Positions 1 to 7,630 are shown, counted from the first letter of the stretch. The stretch is 10,915 nt of DNA from JBILVQ01 sp044370375 (GCA_044370375.1 JBILVQ010000096.1:1-10915), one strand, 5' to 3'. The notes: generated by a model from the letters alone, not told the origin. Numbers and translations: made by a program.

Positions 1-395
1 TTTCTCCAATCATTATTCGAAACATTTTTGTTTTCAACGATTGTGACACCATAAGAATTGTCATGCCACCGATTTTCCCCGGTGGTGCCATCTAGCCCAT
101 ACGTTTTGGTGCCATCCTCGCTAATATCACCCGGGCATTCACCATTTGGTCCTTCCCCATCCAAGCCAAAGGGATCAAGAATATTGGTAGGGTTGTTAAA
201 AAAACAAGCGAAGGGTGATTCCCATTCTTTAAAGATTGGATCGATATTCCACCTTCTTCCAATTCTACTATCATACTCCCAAAATTCAGCGGTTAAGGCG
301 CCTTTGAAAATTTCATCACTCTTCTCTTGGCCGTTCATTCCATACCGATACTCCTCCACACTAAAACTCCTACCCTGCATTTCCATACCCAAAGC

Positions 396-425
396 ACCCT
401 CCTTCACCGGGTTACGGCGGGCAAG
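396..425 (-). repeat. In-frame palindrome-like insertion 2 in orphan Rhs
   Basis: Thirty bp present here but absent from the otherwise near-identical partner (between its 'ccaaaagc' and 'gtattgctctg'). It adds ten codons (roughly LARRNPVKEG) without breaking the frame. The sequence is GC-rich and an imperfect palindrome centred on CACCGGGTT/AACCCGGTG. Its end CGGCGGGCAAGG resembles the end of the other insertion (CGGCGGACAGG), which suggests one element family. Confidence 0.7.
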
Positions 426-503
426 GTATTGTTCTGTGGTGGACAATATTTCTGCCGTGTAATGATGCACCACACCCGGGTTATTGGGCAGGTCTTCGTG
501 CAT

Positions 504-538
504 GATCCGGCCTGCACTTTGTTTCGGCGGACAGGTCT
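504..538 (-). repeat. In-frame palindrome-like insertion 1 in orphan Rhs
   Basis: Thirty-five bp here replace five bp (TAATT) of the partner copy at about 3061-3065, a net gain of 30 bp or ten codons (roughly TCPPKQSAGRI for L). The ends are partly inverted: CCTGTCCGCC on the minus strand against a degenerate GGCCGGATC-type arm. The frame stays open. Flanks on both sides are nearly identical to the partner, so the insertion (or its loss from the partner) is recent. Confidence 0.7.
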
Positions 539-689
539 TGCGGTCACTTATAGTGCTTAATATGTTGCCCAAATGGTTCACGAGTTCAAAAACTTTCTCC
601 CATAATTTACGGAATTTTTGGGTTGGCTATCATTAATTGTGAATTTCTTATGAATTACTATCCAAAACAATTTTAAAGCAATAAAACAC

Positions 690-1358
690 CTAATTCTTGT
701 GCAAAAAAATTGGAGTATGAAATGCATCTTGAAAAAACCAAGAAGAAAGTTCACCTAATGCTTTCGGATTAAGGAATTCCAAAATCTTTATCCCTGAAGA
801 ATCCTTAGAGGAAACTCTAAACTTAAGTGGTTCCTTAATCATATATAACCTTCGGTCTTTCTCTTCAACCAAAAAAGAAAAACAATTCAGGGTTGTTGAT
901 GATGAAAAATACAAACGATAGAAAATTACCGATTGTTCCCTAGCCTCTAAAAATAAAAAATTATCTTTCAACTTACATTTCTTAATTTTCATAACCTCCA
1001 TACTATCGGAATAGTGCTTTCTTTTTTTCGTATCATAAGCGGTTGAGTACTTAATTCTCCTTGGATTGCCGGAAGGATTTTTCTCATAAAAATAAAATTT
1101 AAAGTTGGCGGTATCCGAATCGGCCCAAGAAGAGTCAGGGGAATAAAAATCCGCTGGAAAACAAACAAGCGTATCATGGTCTATTCTATAAAATCCTGAA
1201 GAAAAGGGTATAGTATCTTCAGAATTATAATACTGGATAAGTCTGAACTGATTATTCGACATAAGGTTCAAAACAAAAAACCTCGTTGAATCCCTAAAAT
1301 TCTGAGAATAGGAATCTAAACTAAGGGAGAGAAAAATAACGAAAAGCAAAATTTTCAT
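690..1358 (-). CDS. Secreted protein of unknown family, candidate immunity protein 2
   Basis: A 222-residue protein with a clear N-terminal signal peptide (MKILLFVIFLSLSLDSYSQ, cleavage probably before Q19 or N20). It has no further membrane segment and matches no family I recognise. It is a diverged paralogue of the preceding gene: after the signal peptide both share the pattern FVLN or YLVLN, then an R-L strand, then G.Y/RYE, FYSPDS or FYPDS, SADS/DSDT, an L.LEAR or LRLEAE block and a late RLY or KLY strand. The start overlaps the previous stop by 4 bp (ATGA), so the two are translationally coupled. Sitting directly after a toxin-tipped Rhs gene, it is a candidate immunity protein that would act in the periplasm or envelope. 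That role is inferred from position only. It is AT-rich compared with the Rhs core, as tip and immunity modules often are. No terminator was identified in the AT-rich 70 bp that follow. Confidence 0.8.
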   Translation of the reverse strand: MKILLFVIFLSLSLDSYSQNFRDSTRFFVLNLMSNNQFRLIQYYNSEDTIPFSSGFYRIDHDTLVCFPADFYSPDSSWADSDTANFKFYFYEKNPSGNPRRIKYSTAYDTKKRKHYSDSMEVMKIKKCKLKDNFLFLEAREQSVIFYRLYFSSSTTLNCFSFLVEEKDRRLYMIKEPLKFRVSSKDSSGIKILEFLNPKALGELSSWFFQDAFHTPIFLHKN

Positions 1359-2083
1359 TCCTCAAAAAATAAATTAAAGGTTGGATAAACCTCATAAGGT
1401 GCTAAAGGTTCGAAAACCATTGGTTCACGAGACCAAATATGTTCGATTTCAAAATAGTAACTTTCATTTTCGAAGGCTTCCATCCTGAAAACTAAATTAA
1501 AGCCACAATTGTTCTTAACTTTTCTGAATGAATTCTTCGCCACCATGTATGTTTCATTAAAAATATAAAGTTTATCTTCATTAAAGGAAAAATAAAAGGT
1601 ATTATTCTTACCCGATGAATCAACAAAGAGAAAAAACGACCTAAAGTATCTTTCTGCCTCAAGCCTTAAAAATTGAGATTCCATAACATTCTTCTTCAAC
1701 CTAACCCAGCCATTAGCATCCGCAAAAAAATGTAGTTTGTCTAATTTTCCATCGTGGAGGAAATAACTTCTAGATTTAGAAATAAACCTCAACTGAATGT
1801 AAAGGGAATCAGCACTACCAAAAAATTTAGTAGAATCAGGGTAAAAATTTCTATTCCCGTCCAAAATTATCTCAGCATTAGATTCTTCATATCTTCCACA
1901 ACCATATCTAGGCCTGCCAGCCGAAGTGTCAACTGAATATAAACGGTAAGTAGAATCGGTATTCAAAACTAAATACCACACACGGTTGGTGGTTGCTTTC
2001 GCTTTAAAAACCCTTTGTGCTTGTAATGGTTGTTGATTCAAGCCCAAAAACAAAAACAGAAAAAATATTAATAATCTGGACAT
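1355..2083 (-). CDS. Secreted protein of unknown family, candidate immunity protein 1
   Basis: A 242-residue protein with a signal peptide (hydrophobic LLIFFLFLFLGL stretch, likely cleavage after QPLQA) and a mature part rich in aromatic residues and predicted beta strands. I recognise no known domain. Its start lies inside the last codons of the Rhs gene (16-bp overlap), so expression is probably coupled to the Rhs tip, as for toxin-immunity pairs. A purine-rich AAAGAG stands just ahead of the ATG. It is paralogous to the following gene, with a similar strand order and shared short motifs (FYPDSTKF against FYSPDSSWA; LRLEAERY against LFLEAREQ). Export fits an immunity protein guarding the periplasm against an incoming peptidase, but an unrelated secreted-protein role cannot be excluded. 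Confidence 0.8.
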   Translation of the reverse strand: MSRLLIFFLFLFLGLNQQPLQAQRVFKAKATTNRVWYLVLNTDSTYRLYSVDTSAGRPRYGCGRYEESNAEIILDGNRNFYPDSTKFFGSADSLYIQLRFISKSRSYFLHDGKLDKLHFFADANGWVRLKKNVMESQFLRLEAERYFRSFFLFVDSSGKNNTFYFSFNEDKLYIFNETYMVAKNSFRKVKNNCGFNLVFRMEAFENESYYFEIEHIWSREPMVFEPLAPYEVYPTFNLFFEE

Positions 2084-4224
2084 CGCTCTTTCGGTTGAAT
2101 TTTTGGCAAAGAATTTATCAAAATTCTTAATGTGCTTCCAGTAATGAGAACTTTTTGAATTGTGCTGGAATCATTCGATAATATGGCCTTTTTCATATAT
2201 TCATCACGCGCTAAATTCATTTCAACTTGAAACTCAGGTGCCACTACATCATGCTCCTCAAGCCCATCATAACAATTACCATCCCATGGAAAACTTTCGC
2301 TATCGTCTTTTATACAGGAATTCGACCATCTAAAAGCCTCCCTTTCATCATCCTTTGAATAATTAAAATGCACAGCAGGGTTACCATCACCAGTATATGA
2401 AATTCTCATTTTTAAAAACTGATACCCATGACACAATTCATGAATGGTGGTCAAAGCTCTGGGATACTTTTCTCTTCCGTCTGTATTCTCCTGTTTGAAA
2501 ACTGTAATTTCAATTCTCTTCTTTTCAGGATTATACTTATTTTGGCCACCTGGACTTTTGTCATTAGGCTTTACACCTCCGTCAACCAAATGAAATTCAA
2601 TATCAGGGTCCATGGCCATTTCTAAAATTGCAGCTTTTATTTCCAAATAAACATGTGCATTATCTGGCCATTTATTTTGGAGCATTGTTAATCGATCCAT
2701 TACTTCAGAAAGCAAATAACAATTCCCCGTAAAATAATTTCCATCAACATCCACATAAAAAATTGGATTAGATGCCATGGCTTCATAGGGGCTTCGTGAA
2801 GGATAATATTTCTTCATATAATCCATCCCCCACCATCTACCCACCCTACCATCATACATTCTTGCACCAAAGTCTTGGCTGTTGTTGTTAGCCATAAGTT
2901 CATCTTGGTTTTCTTTCCCATTAAACCCATACCGATACTGCTCCACACTAAAACTCCTGCCCGGCATTTCCATACCAAAAGCGTATTGCTCTGTGGTGGA
3001 CAATATTTCTGCCGTGTAATGATGTACCACACCCGGGTTATTGGGTAGGTCTTCGTGCATTAATTTGCGGTCGCTTATAGTGCTTAATATGTTGCCCAAA
3101 TGGTTCACGAGTTCAAAAACTTTCTCCCCTAATTTACGGAATTTTTTGTTTGATGGTGTAGCCAAAGCAGGAATATTTTCATTGCTGATTTGGTTGTTGA
3201 TTATCTCATAGGTTCTATTGGCTAAAATCATTGGATTTTCTGGCGCTCTTGTCCCTAAACGCGAGGATCCGTAAAAATCCCATTCTTCTAGGGTTATTTG
3301 CTCGTTCCACACCCCAAAGGCTTCGGTGCTTTGCTGTTTGTAAACGGCCAACACATTCCCCTGCGCATCCCTGATATACCAATGCGTAATCCACTCATGC
3401 TCGGGAGCTAACACCCCGCCAGCCCTTGGCTTTACTACTTTTTTAATCCGCTGCCCAAAGGAGTCGTATTCATACAACAAATCGGGTTTGCTTTGGCAAG
3501 CGGTGGTACGAATTACCTCTGTAACCTTACCATAAGGATTCCATTTTATCTCTTCAATTTCTTCCGACAAATCTTTGGTGAGGTTTCCTATTGGGTCGTA
3601 TTCGTATTCTACTTCGTTGGGCATTCCCGAAACCGGCAGACCATCAATATCAGTTGCATAATTACTTGTCAGGTTAGCCTGTTCGGTAAGCTTTGCCAGT
3701 CGGTTGGTGGCTAGGTTAGTTGTGTTACCCGAAATGCTCGGTAATTGTCCGGTTTGTGCAGCATTGCTATTATCTAAATAATGGTAGTAATAGTTTAAGT
3801 CGTCCATTTGAAGACTGGATGAATTGTTTCCATTCCGTTTTAGGTTAAGTATATTTCCATTCAGGTCATAGCTCAACTGCATTTGGTAGCGATCATCCTG
3901 GGTATAGGCTTGCCAACTTAAACCATTGCTGCTGATGTGGTCGTAAGATTGTACTTTCTTCAAACGGTTCATTTGGTCGTAGCGGTAAAAGGAGGCCATG
4001 GGAATTGGACTTCCATATTGTGCAGAGGCGGGATTGATGTCATAGAGGGTGGTGGTCATCCCGGAGATATTGCCATTATAAAGATCTTGTCCGGGCTCTG
4101 CATTGTTTGGGTTGGCAATAAAAGGAAAAATGCTTTGGTCAAGGAGTGGCCCGTTGCTTCGGGGTAGCACTTCTGCATAATCCTGGCCTGCGCTACCGGC
4201 AACACCATGATTAAAGTAATCCAT
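2068..4224 (-). CDS. Rhs/YD-repeat protein with C-terminal HExxH metallopeptidase tip (5'-truncated)
   Basis: A 718-residue frame from the first ATG. Residues 1-425 hold YD repeats (YRYDQMNRLKKVQSYDH, LSYDLNGNIL, YEYDPIGNL, YEYDSFGQRIKKV). Residues about 430-497 form the Rhs-associated core (YRYGFNGKENQDE to a degenerate DVDGNYF end, in place of DPxG). Residues about 498-718 are the variable tip. The tip contains TTIHELCHGYQ: H595, E596 and H599 form a zincin HExxH motif, and E629 in DDEREAFRWSN is a plausible third ligand, as in gluzincin-type toxins. Rhs-like sequence continues in frame upstream of the ATG (LNPNYDIGQDG..., back to about 4335) until a TAG at 4387-4389 with no start codon. 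The gene has therefore lost its N-terminus, including any secretion signal, and abuts the promoter of the divergent neighbour. Full Bacteroidota Rhs proteins are usually well over 1000 residues. It is followed by two overlapping candidate immunity genes. It may be a remnant, or a silent tip donor that still keeps an intact tip frame. Confidence 0.85.
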   Translation of the reverse strand: MDYFNHGVAGSAGQDYAEVLPRSNGPLLDQSIFPFIANPNNAEPGQDLYNGNISGMTTTLYDINPASAQYGSPIPMASFYRYDQMNRLKKVQSYDHISSNGLSWQAYTQDDRYQMQLSYDLNGNILNLKRNGNNSSSLQMDDLNYYYHYLDNSNAAQTGQLPSISGNTTNLATNRLAKLTEQANLTSNYATDIDGLPVSGMPNEVEYEYDPIGNLTKDLSEEIEEIKWNPYGKVTEVIRTTACQSKPDLLYEYDSFGQRIKKVVKPRAGGVLAPEHEWITHWYIRDAQGNVLAVYKQQSTEAFGVWNEQITLEEWDFYGSSRLGTRAPENPMILANRTYEIINNQISNENIPALATPSNKKFRKLGEKVFELVNHLGNILSTISDRKLMHEDLPNNPGVVHHYTAEILSTTEQYAFGMEMPGRSFSVEQYRYGFNGKENQDELMANNNSQDFGARMYDGRVGRWWGMDYMKKYYPSRSPYEAMASNPIFYVDVDGNYFTGNCYLLSEVMDRLTMLQNKWPDNAHVYLEIKAAILEMAMDPDIEFHLVDGGVKPNDKSPGGQNKYNPEKKRIEITVFKQENTDGREKYPRALTTIHELCHGYQFLKMRISYTGDGNPAVHFNYSKDDEREAFRWSNSCIKDDSESFPWDGNCYDGLEEHDVVAPEFQVEMNLARDEYMKKAILSNDSSTIQKVLITGSTLRILINSLPKIQPKERCPDY
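2928..3146 (-). repeat. Rhs core direct repeat, copy 2 (partner at 341-619)
   Basis: The part of the main Rhs gene shared with the orphan cassette. It lacks the two 30-bp insertions. Homology ends at 3146, where the orphan diverges into stop codons, and fades at the tip side before 2928, where the two core ends and tips differ. Confidence 0.85.
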
Positions 4225-4327
4225 AGAAAAACCAAAAGCATCATAGGCAAATTTCTGATGATAATTGCTTCCGTTAGGAGAATAGACATTGCCATAAGCT
4301 CCATCCTGACCGATATCGTAATTGGGG

Positions 4328-4357
4328 TTGAGGATCTCCCCTTTTCCCTTAATTTTG
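4328..4357 (+). promoter_or_regulatory. Bacteroidota-type promoter for the DUF5916 gene
   Basis: TAATTTTG at 4350-4357 matches the Bacteroidota -7 consensus TAnnTTTG, with TTG at 4328-4330 and a 19-bp spacer, an acceptable -33 element. The ATG follows only 8 bp after the -7 box, so a transcript would have almost no leader. The promoter lies over the truncated 5' end of the opposing Rhs frame. Confidence 0.55.
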
Positions 4358-4365
4358 CAGCCCTC

Positions 4366-6615
4366 ATGCCCGGCCGAATAATTCTTCTATTGCTGTTCTA
4401 TTTCGTCTCCACCACTGCATTGATGGCCTCCGATGGAAGTCCGATCAGCAGCAAAAGACCCGGTCTCGCCATAAGCAAAACCCACGAAAGCATCAGCATT
4501 GACGGCCTTCTAAACGAAGCATCGTGGCTAAAAGCACAAAAAGCCAACACCTTTATCTGCAATTTTCCCAACGATACCCTCTGCGCCAAAACCCAAACCG
4601 AAGCCATGGTGCTCTATGATGATCTCATGATTTATGTTGGCGCCATCTGCTACGATTCCCTAGAAGGTGACTTTGTTATTCAGTCGCTCAAACGTGATTT
4701 CAATTATTTAATCAACGATGCATTTACCGTGGTCATCGACCCCTTCGATGATAAAACCAATGGTTTTTCTTTTGGCGTAAATCCTTACGGGGTGCAACGC
4801 GAAGGCCTTATCGCCAATGGCGGTAACATGGGCATCAACACCGATTGGGATAATACCTGGTTCTCGGCTGTGCAACGCGAAAAAACTTACTGGACCGTTG
4901 AAATTGCCATTCCATTCAAAAGCATACGATTTAAAGAAGGCATTTGTGAATGGGGCATCAATTTTATCAGAAATGACCTGAAAAGAAACGAAAACTCTAC
5001 CTGGGCCAATGTGCCAAGGGTTTACAACATTTCTACCCTTGCCTTCACCGGTAAATTATTTTGGGATGAAGCCCCCAAAAGAAAAGGAAAAAATATCAGC
5101 CTTATCCCCTACCTCTTAAACGAATCATCTATTAATTATGCGGATCCAAAGCGAAAAATTATCAATCGCTTCAATGGCGGATTGGATGCAAAATTTGCCC
5201 TAAGCACTTCGCTAAACCTTGATGTAACCGTTAATCCCGATTTCTCGCAGGTGGAAGTGGACCGGCAGGTAACCAACTTAACACGCTTCAACATTTTCTT
5301 TCCTGAAAGAAGATATTTCTTTCTCGAAAACAGTGATTTATTCTCAAGCTTTGGCTTCCGACAAATTAGACCATTTTTCTCGCGACAAATTGGCTTGAAA
5401 AACGGACAATTGATTCCCATTTACGGAGGCTTGCGATTGAGCGGAAAACCGAATCAAAACTGGCGAATCGGAGCCATGAGCCTGCAAACGAAAGAAGTAC
5501 AATCCGATGCCCTTGCTGTAGCCTCCGAAAACTATTCGGTGCTGGCTTTTCAACGCAAATTTTTCACCCGCTCCTTCCTCTCCGGCATATTGGTGCATAA
5601 ACAATCCATGCCCAATGGGTTCGCTAATTTGAATGCCTATAATTCAGTAGCCGGATTGGATTATAACCTGGCCAGCGCCAACAACCATTGGATGGGCAAA
5701 TTCTTTTATCATTATAATTTCACACCCGAGAAACGCAATCTTTCTTATGCTCATGCCTCATGGTTAAATTACACCACCCGCAAGGTGCAATTAGAATGGA
5801 ACCATGAATATGTGGGCAAAAATTACAATCCGGAAGTAGGCTTTGTCCCCAGAAACAAACAATTCAATGCCAGGGAAAACAAAGTGGTCTCCCTTTCCTA
5901 CTGGCGATTGGAAAACATGGCTTATGCCTTTTTATATCCCAAAAAAGGAAGCATCAATAATCATGGTCCGGGTGTATATACAGATTCTTATTATACGGAT
6001 GAAGGTTTAACCACGGATGTATTGGTACAACCCAATTATACCATTAATTTCCAAAATTCTGCCTCTGCAAAAATTAAATTCGATGAAGTGTTTACTCGCT
6101 TTTTGTTTGATGTAAAAATTCCCGGCATTGAGGATACCCTCAAACAAGGAACCTATCGTTACCGCGATGTTGCCCTAAGCATCAACACCAACAAAAGGAA
6201 AAAAATAACAGGACTTTTCAATGCTGCTTATGGGGGATATTTGAATGGAAATAAATTATCCGGCTCAGTAGAACTATCGGGCAGGATACAACCTTTTGCC
6301 ATCATTTCTATCAATGCTTCGTACGACCGCATCCGCTTCGAGGGTAGCGGTAACACCAGCGTTTTAGCACTCATTGGCCCAAGATTAGAATTTACTTTTA
6401 CCAAAAGTTTATTCTTTACTACCTTTGTTCAGTTGAATACACAAACCAATCAAATCAATGTGAATGCAAGGTTTCAATGGAGGTTTAAACCCATGTCGGA
6501 TTTATTTGTTGTTTATTCCGACAATTCAAGCCTTCAACCAGAATTTAAGGCCTGGCTTCCGCAAAGGATGAACAGGGCGCTGGTGCTAAAATTTGTTTAT
6601 TGGTTTAATGCTTAA
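4366..6615 (+). CDS. DUF5916 outer-membrane protein with CBM9-like N-terminal domain
   Basis: About 749 residues from the ATG at 4366. That start is chosen because it opens directly into a signal peptide (PGRIILLLLFYFVSTTALMA) and follows the promoter box; the frame is open for 53 more codons upstream, but those only overlap antisense Rhs sequence. Residues about 35-240 resemble the carbohydrate-binding family 9-like sugar-binding fold (SIDGLLNEASWLKA, LYDDLMIYVGAICYDS, DPFDDKTNGFSFGVNPYG, EIAIPFKSIRF). The rest is the DUF5916 region with its hallmark NPDFSQVEVDRQVTNLTRF, FFPERRYFFLEN and FFSRQIGL, followed by alternating strands expected of an outer-membrane barrel ending in an aromatic residue region (FVYWFNA). 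Members are widespread in Bacteroidota and often annotated as carbohydrate-binding family 9-like; their substrate is generally unknown. The SCO-family gene begins 3 bp after the stop, so the two form an operon. Confidence 0.9.
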   Translation: MPGRIILLLLFYFVSTTALMASDGSPISSKRPGLAISKTHESISIDGLLNEASWLKAQKANTFICNFPNDTLCAKTQTEAMVLYDDLMIYVGAICYDSLEGDFVIQSLKRDFNYLINDAFTVVIDPFDDKTNGFSFGVNPYGVQREGLIANGGNMGINTDWDNTWFSAVQREKTYWTVEIAIPFKSIRFKEGICEWGINFIRNDLKRNENSTWANVPRVYNISTLAFTGKLFWDEAPKRKGKNISLIPYLLNESSINYADPKRKIINRFNGGLDAKFALSTSLNLDVTVNPDFSQVEVDRQVTNLTRFNIFFPERRYFFLENSDLFSSFGFRQIRPFFSRQIGLKNGQLIPIYGGLRLSGKPNQNWRIGAMSLQTKEVQSDALAVASENYSVLAFQRKFFTRSFLSGILVHKQSMPNGFANLNAYNSVAGLDYNLASANNHWMGKFFYHYNFTPEKRNLSYAHASWLNYTTRKVQLEWNHEYVGKNYNPEVGFVPRNKQFNARENKVVSLSYWRLENMAYAFLYPKKGSINNHGPGVYTDSYYTDEGLTTDVLVQPNYTINFQNSASAKIKFDEVFTRFLFDVKIPGIEDTLKQGTYRYRDVALSINTNKRKKITGLFNAAYGGYLNGNKLSGSVELSGRIQPFAIISINASYDRIRFEGSGNTSVLALIGPRLEFTFTKSLFFTTFVQLNTQTNQINVNARFQWRFKPMSDLFVVYSDNSSLQPEFKAWLPQRMNRALVLKFVYWFNA

Positions 6616-6618
6616 AAA

Positions 6619-7308
6619 ATGGAAAAGAGTAAAAAGAAAAAAATAATTCCTGTTTTGATCATCATGGCTTCGTCTGCCTTTTTTTGGCTAGGGATTAAGC
6701 ACAAATCGAAAGATAAACCATTAAGAGAGTTACCCTATTTTGGAAAGAGCATTGTAGATTCTAGTCTTGTGAATGGGGTTTGGAAGAAAGATACCCTACC
6801 GCACAGAATTGGCACATTCTCCTTCATTGACCAAAAAGGAAATTCCTTTACACAGGAGCAATTGAAAGACAAAATTTACGTGGCTGATTATTTCTTTTGC
6901 ACCTGTCAGAGTATATGTCCGGTAATGACCAAACAGATGGGCCGGGTAGCGAAAATATTCAGCGGAGATGAAGAAGTAAAATTTGTTTCGCATACGGTGA
7001 ATCCCGAATACGATTCGGTGAATGTTTTAGCGGATTATGCTTTAGCGAATGAGGTAGTTTACGGACAGTGGTTTTTGCTAACCGGTTCAAAAAAAGAATT
7101 GTATAGTTTGGCGCGTGAGGGGTATATGATGGATGCTTCGCAGGGAGATGGCGGGGCGGATGATTTTATTCACACGCAGAATTTTGCATTGATTGATAAA
7201 GATAAAAGGATCAGGGGTTATTATGATGGGACGGATTCTACGGAGGTGAATACTTTGATCAATGATTTGAAATTGTTGAAGCAGTACTATCGTACGAAGG
7301 GGAATTAA
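6619..7308 (+). CDS. SCO1/SenC/PrrC family copper-binding thioredoxin-fold protein
   Basis: A 229-residue protein with a lysine-rich N-terminus and one membrane anchor (about residues 9-25, IIPVLIIMASSAFFWLGI), followed by a thioredoxin-like fold facing the periplasm. The SCO metal/thiol motif CxxxC is present as C96-Q-S-I-C100 inside YFFCTCQSICPVM, with an extra Cys at 94, and the third copper ligand is H185 in FIHTQNFALID. SKDxxxD-type features are replaced by VNPEYDSVNVLADYA, as usual in the family (TVNPxxDxP...L..YA). Family members deliver copper to the CuA site of cytochrome c oxidase or act as thiol reductases; no oxidase genes are nearby, so the partner is open. The start follows the DUF5916 stop by 3 bp. 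The stop is followed by the repeat island. Confidence 0.9.
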   Translation: MEKSKKKKIIPVLIIMASSAFFWLGIKHKSKDKPLRELPYFGKSIVDSSLVNGVWKKDTLPHRIGTFSFIDQKGNSFTQEQLKDKIYVADYFFCTCQSICPVMTKQMGRVAKIFSGDEEVKFVSHTVNPEYDSVNVLADYALANEVVYGQWFLLTGSKKELYSLAREGYMMDASQGDGGADDFIHTQNFALIDKDKRIRGYYDGTDSTEVNTLINDLKLLKQYYRTKGN

Positions 7309-7340
7309 ATTCAACGCTTGTTTCTTGCCATTTTTAGCAT

Positions 7341-7425
7341 CCCTTTTAACCTCAGAGCAAAAAAACACAGAGGGAACCGAGGGTTTTATAATTTAAAATT
7401 TTACCTAACCCGGTACGGGTGATAT
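7341..7425 (+). repeat. Composite repeat C1, ending in B hairpin
   Basis: Begins CCCTTTTAACCTCAGAGC, continues through 'aacacagaggg' and AT-rich sequence, and ends with CCTAACCCGGTACGGGTGAT at 7404-7423. The end contains a 5-bp stem ACCCG/CGGGT with loop GTA. Similar composites lie at 7701-7802 and 8251-8351. Confidence 0.75.
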
Positions 7426-7513
7426 AAACGTAATTCTTTTACCGCGCCCAACCTAACGCAAATCAGAAGCGCCAGCCACCAAAAAAAATAAAAGACATGT
7501 CACAAAACCACTG

Positions 7514-7573
7514 GCAGTCCTGTAGGGACGGCCCATATTTCAGCCTTGGATTTTAATCCGAGGCTATAAGGCG
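7514..7573 (+). repeat. Repeat unit A1
   Basis: A 60-bp unit with two hairpins. The first is GTCCT-GTA-GGGAC (unit positions 4-16). The second has arms AGCCTTGGATT and AATCCGAGGCT (positions 29-52) with a single T-G wobble. It ends ATAAGGCG. Confidence 0.85.
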
Positions 7574-7630
7574 ATATTTTTCTCATCGCTTTCATCCAAA
7601 CTTTTGCATCAATCCAAACAACATCCACTC

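Larger units (their letters stand above)
1..619 (-). pseudogene. Orphan Rhs C-terminal cassette (5'-truncated, continues past window edge)
   Basis: Reading the minus strand from about 619 gives one open frame to the window edge, starting FRKLWEKVFELVNHLGNIL and passing through an Rhs-associated core (EEYRYGMNGQEKSDE, then DSRIGRRWNIDP and NNPTNILDPFGLDGE). The core-end DPFGL motif near 140-155 is followed by a Gly/Asp-rich tip of unknown function (GTKTYGLDGTTGENRWHD). The first residues match the main Rhs gene of this window almost exactly, but just upstream of 619 the frame meets TAA, TGA and TAG in quick succession and homology stops abruptly. The cassette therefore has no Rhs start or N-terminal part; the first in-frame ATG is at about 503. 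Such displaced tips lying downstream of a main rhs gene and its immunity gene are known in rhs loci as orphan CT modules. I infer that it is silent unless recombined into the main gene. The tip activity is not recognisable because the window cuts it. Confidence 0.8.
341..619 (-). repeat. Rhs core direct repeat, copy 1 (partner at 2928-3146)
   Basis: This segment aligns end to end with 2928-3146. In the outermost 79 bp (541-619 against 3068-3146) I count only two mismatches. The copy here is 279 bp and the partner 219 bp; the 60-bp difference is fully explained by two net +30 bp insertions at 396-425 and 504-538. The shared core is long enough to serve as a recombination substrate for tip exchange. 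Confidence 0.9.

Noticed and set aside
58..560. Plus-strand ORFs at 58-462 and 327-560
   Set aside because: They are antisense to the orphan Rhs cassette, whose frame gives clear Rhs core homology.
4207..4365. Upstream start at 4207 for the DUF5916 gene
   Set aside because: It would add 53 residues antisense to Rhs codons ahead of a good signal peptide, and lies upstream of the promoter box.
4056..4367. Minus-strand 103-aa ORF
   Set aside because: It is an alternative frame of the Rhs 5' region; the Rhs frame (NPNYDIGQDG..YDAFGFS) is the one with YD-repeat character.
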